In this document: positions 4,803-6,129 of the stretch, piece after piece
Layout of the letters: each line of letters opens with the position of its first letter
Numbering within the stretch: the first letter of the stretch is position 1
Assembly: GCA_001789355.1 (NCBI GenBank)
Contig: MFZI01000001.1
Span: 1 to 6,129 of the forward strand
DNA: 6,129 bases
Source of the DNA: Candidatus Roizmanbacteria bacterium RIFCSPHIGHO2_01_FULL_39_8
Lineage (GTDB): Bacteria; Patescibacteriota; Microgenomatia; UBA1406; GWC2-37-13
Direction of reading: 5' to 3'
The notes under the pieces: model-generated
Databases searched by the model: none
The model's input: only the letters and a program-made list of their open reading frames with translations
What the model was told of the DNA's origin: nothing
Program-made: the position numbers and the translations under genes

Positions 4803-6129
4803 GATGGGAAGAAATATACTGAAAGTTGAGCCTTTTCCCACCTCTGACTGGACGGCTATCGTGCCTTTATGTAGTTCCACTATTTGTTTTGTGATATAAA
4901 GACCAAGTCCTGTCCCTGGAGTTTTGCTTATCTTTGCATCAGACAGTCTGCCGAATTTTTGAAAGAGCTTAGAAAGATCTTCCTGCGATATCCCATGTCC
5001 AGTATCTGAAACATGTACCCCGGTAGTATTTTTATCCAAAGTGAAGTGTATGGATATTCTCCCGTTCTCAGGAGTATATTTGAGTGCATTTCCGACTATA
5101 TTTTCGATCACTTCTGACAACTTATCTTTGTCGCCGCTTATAGTAAGCTTTTCAGGATAAGGAACCAGAGTAAACGTAATTTTTTTTTCATCTGCCTTGA
5201 CCTTTAGCGTATCATAAACCTGTTTTACGATTGCGAAGAGATCAAGCGTTTCAATGGAAAGTTCCAATCTTTGGCCTTCAATCCGAGAGATGGTAAGCAT
5301 ATTTTGGACGAGTTTAATGAGATGATCTGTCTCTTGAGCGGCTATTTCCAAATAACTTTTTGCTTCAGGGGATATTGCTTGTGGTTTATTTAAAATCATC
5401 CAAAGATAACTTTTGATCGCGGTCATAGGAGTGCGGAGTTCGTGTGAAGCAAGAGAGACGAACTCATCTTTTAATTTGTCCAGTTCCCTGAGACGAATAT
5501 TAGCCTGCTCAATTTTTTGATAGAGCATCGCATTGTCAATCGCAATTGCGATCACGCCGGGGAGGCGAACGGCAAGATCGCCGAAATGTACAAAGAAGGG
5601 CTCCTTATCCTCTTTAGCGCAAATTATGATAACACCCATCGCCTCGCCTCTTATGACAAGCGGATAGAGATTAAAATATTTCATTCCGTACACTTCCTGT
5701 ATTTTTTTACAGGAATCTTCATCCAAATAAGGAATTAAAAAAGATTGAAGACTATCTGTTTGATGAAGCTGTTTTTCAACGAGTGTTTCGACGACAAGAT
5801 TTTTCTTATCTACGGCAGAAATCTTGATCGAAAAAAACGCTTTCTCAAGTTCCGGATTAATCGCCACGTTTTTTGTTCCGACTGAAATTGAAAGAGGGGA
5901 GATCGTATTAGTTTCCTTGTCGAGCAAAAAAATATACATGGCTTTAAATTCCGCATCCTTAATCACTTCTTCAGTGATTTGATGAGCTATTTCTTCGATA
6001 TCCGTGACTTTATTTAAAATAATTTCATCAATTTTCTGCAGGAGGGCCAACGTTTTATTCCTTTCCGTAAGCTCCAAGTTTTTTTTATATAACTCTTCTG
6101 TCGCATGTTGCAGGTCTGTTGTAGTTACC
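4782..6129 (-). CDS. sensor histidine kinase (GAF-HisKA-HATPase_c), N-terminus outside the window
   Basis: The minus-strand frame stays open to the right edge, giving 448 visible residues; the true start is beyond it. From base 6128 it reads a heptad-like helix (TEELYKKNLELTERNK), then a GAF-like sensor domain, then a linker helix (QANIRLRELDKLKDEF). The HisKA dimerisation domain has SHELRTPMTAIKSY with the phospho-acceptor His encoded at 5442-5444; the H-E-x-x-T pattern suggests both kinase and phosphatase activity. The HATPase_c domain has an N box (ENIVGNALKYTPENG), G1 (VSDTGHGIS), F box (LFQKFGRL) and G2 (GTGLGLYITKQ). It would autophosphorylate and pass phosphate to a response regulator that is not in the window. 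No membrane helix is visible; one may lie in the missing N-terminus. A TTG at 6075-6077 begins a 431-codon frame but is internal to the coiled coil and is not a convincing start. It is convergent with the GT4. Confidence 0.93.
   Translation of the reverse strand, partial: VTTTDLQHATEELYKKNLELTERNKTLALLQKIDEIILNKVTDIEEIAHQITEEVIKDAEFKAMYIFLLDKETNTISPLSISVGTKNVAINPELEKAFFSIKISAVDKKNLVVETLVEKQLHQTDSLQSFLIPYLDEDSCKKIQEVYGMKYFNLYPLVIRGEAMGVIIICAKEDKEPFFVHFGDLAVRLPGVIAIAIDNAMLYQKIEQANIRLRELDKLKDEFVSLASHELRTPMTAIKSYLWMILNKPQAISPEAKSYLEIAAQETDHLIKLVQNMLTISRIEGQRLELSIETLDLFAIVKQVYDTLKVKADEKKITFTLVPYPEKLTISGDKDKLSEVIENIVGNALKYTPENGRISIHFTLDKNTTGVHVSDTGHGISQEDLSKLFQKFGRLSDAKISKTPGTGLGLYITKQIVELHKGTIAVQSEVGKGSTFSIFLPILEATFV

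Noticed and set aside
4804..4840. Possible terminator stem TGGGAA / TTCCCA near the convergent gene ends
   Set aside because: A 6-bp stem with a loop of about 25 nt and no T-run; it lies within the kinase coding region.
5517..5738. A 73-codon + strand open frame opposite the kinase GAF region
   Set aside because: Opposite a well-supported domain; no motif, so a chance frame.

Overview
The window looks like a piece of a small, AT-rich bacterial chromosome. My best guess is a Candidate Phyla Radiation (Patescibacteria) genome, perhaps Microgenomates-like. This rests on three things: the compact order rpsD-rpoA-rplQ-rplM-rpsI with no truA or other gene inside it, the lack of a recognisable Shine-Dalgarno sequence before any start, and the style of the histidine kinase and glycosyltransferases. 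The lineage call is inference and would need a phylogeny. TGA is used as a stop (end of the GT2 gene) and no gene needs it recoded, so the standard bacterial code (table 11) fits.

Layout. Positions 1-2619 hold the end of a ribosomal-protein/RNA-polymerase operon on the + strand: the 3' end of rpsD (uS4), complete rpoA (RNA polymerase alpha), rplQ (bL17), rplM (uL13) and rpsI (uS9). Gaps are 1 to about 47 nt. Positions 2649-4802 hold two + strand glycosyltransferases, a GT2 (GT-A fold) and a GT4 (GT-B fold), probably for a surface polysaccharide or glycolipid. A 99-nt gap between them contains a two-hairpin inverted repeat. The GT4 gene also carries a GC-rich palindromic segment inserted in frame between its two domains and flanked by 7-nt direct repeats. 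From 4782 to the right edge, on the - strand, is a sensor histidine kinase (coiled coil, GAF, HisKA, HATPase_c) whose N-terminus lies outside the window. Its 3' end overlaps the GT4 3' end by 21 bp.

How the genes relate. The first five belong to the core translation and transcription machinery and are probably co-transcribed. The glycosyltransferases are likely a separate function placed just after the operon, with a candidate extended -10 promoter at the junction. The kinase is divergent in purpose and orientation, and its response regulator is not visible. No gap exceeds 300 bases. I see no tRNA, rRNA, CRISPR array, transposase or defence system. The most interesting signals are the two palindromic repeat elements, one intergenic and one inside a coding sequence, and the candidate -10 boxes that sit almost on start codons, which suggests leaderless transcripts.
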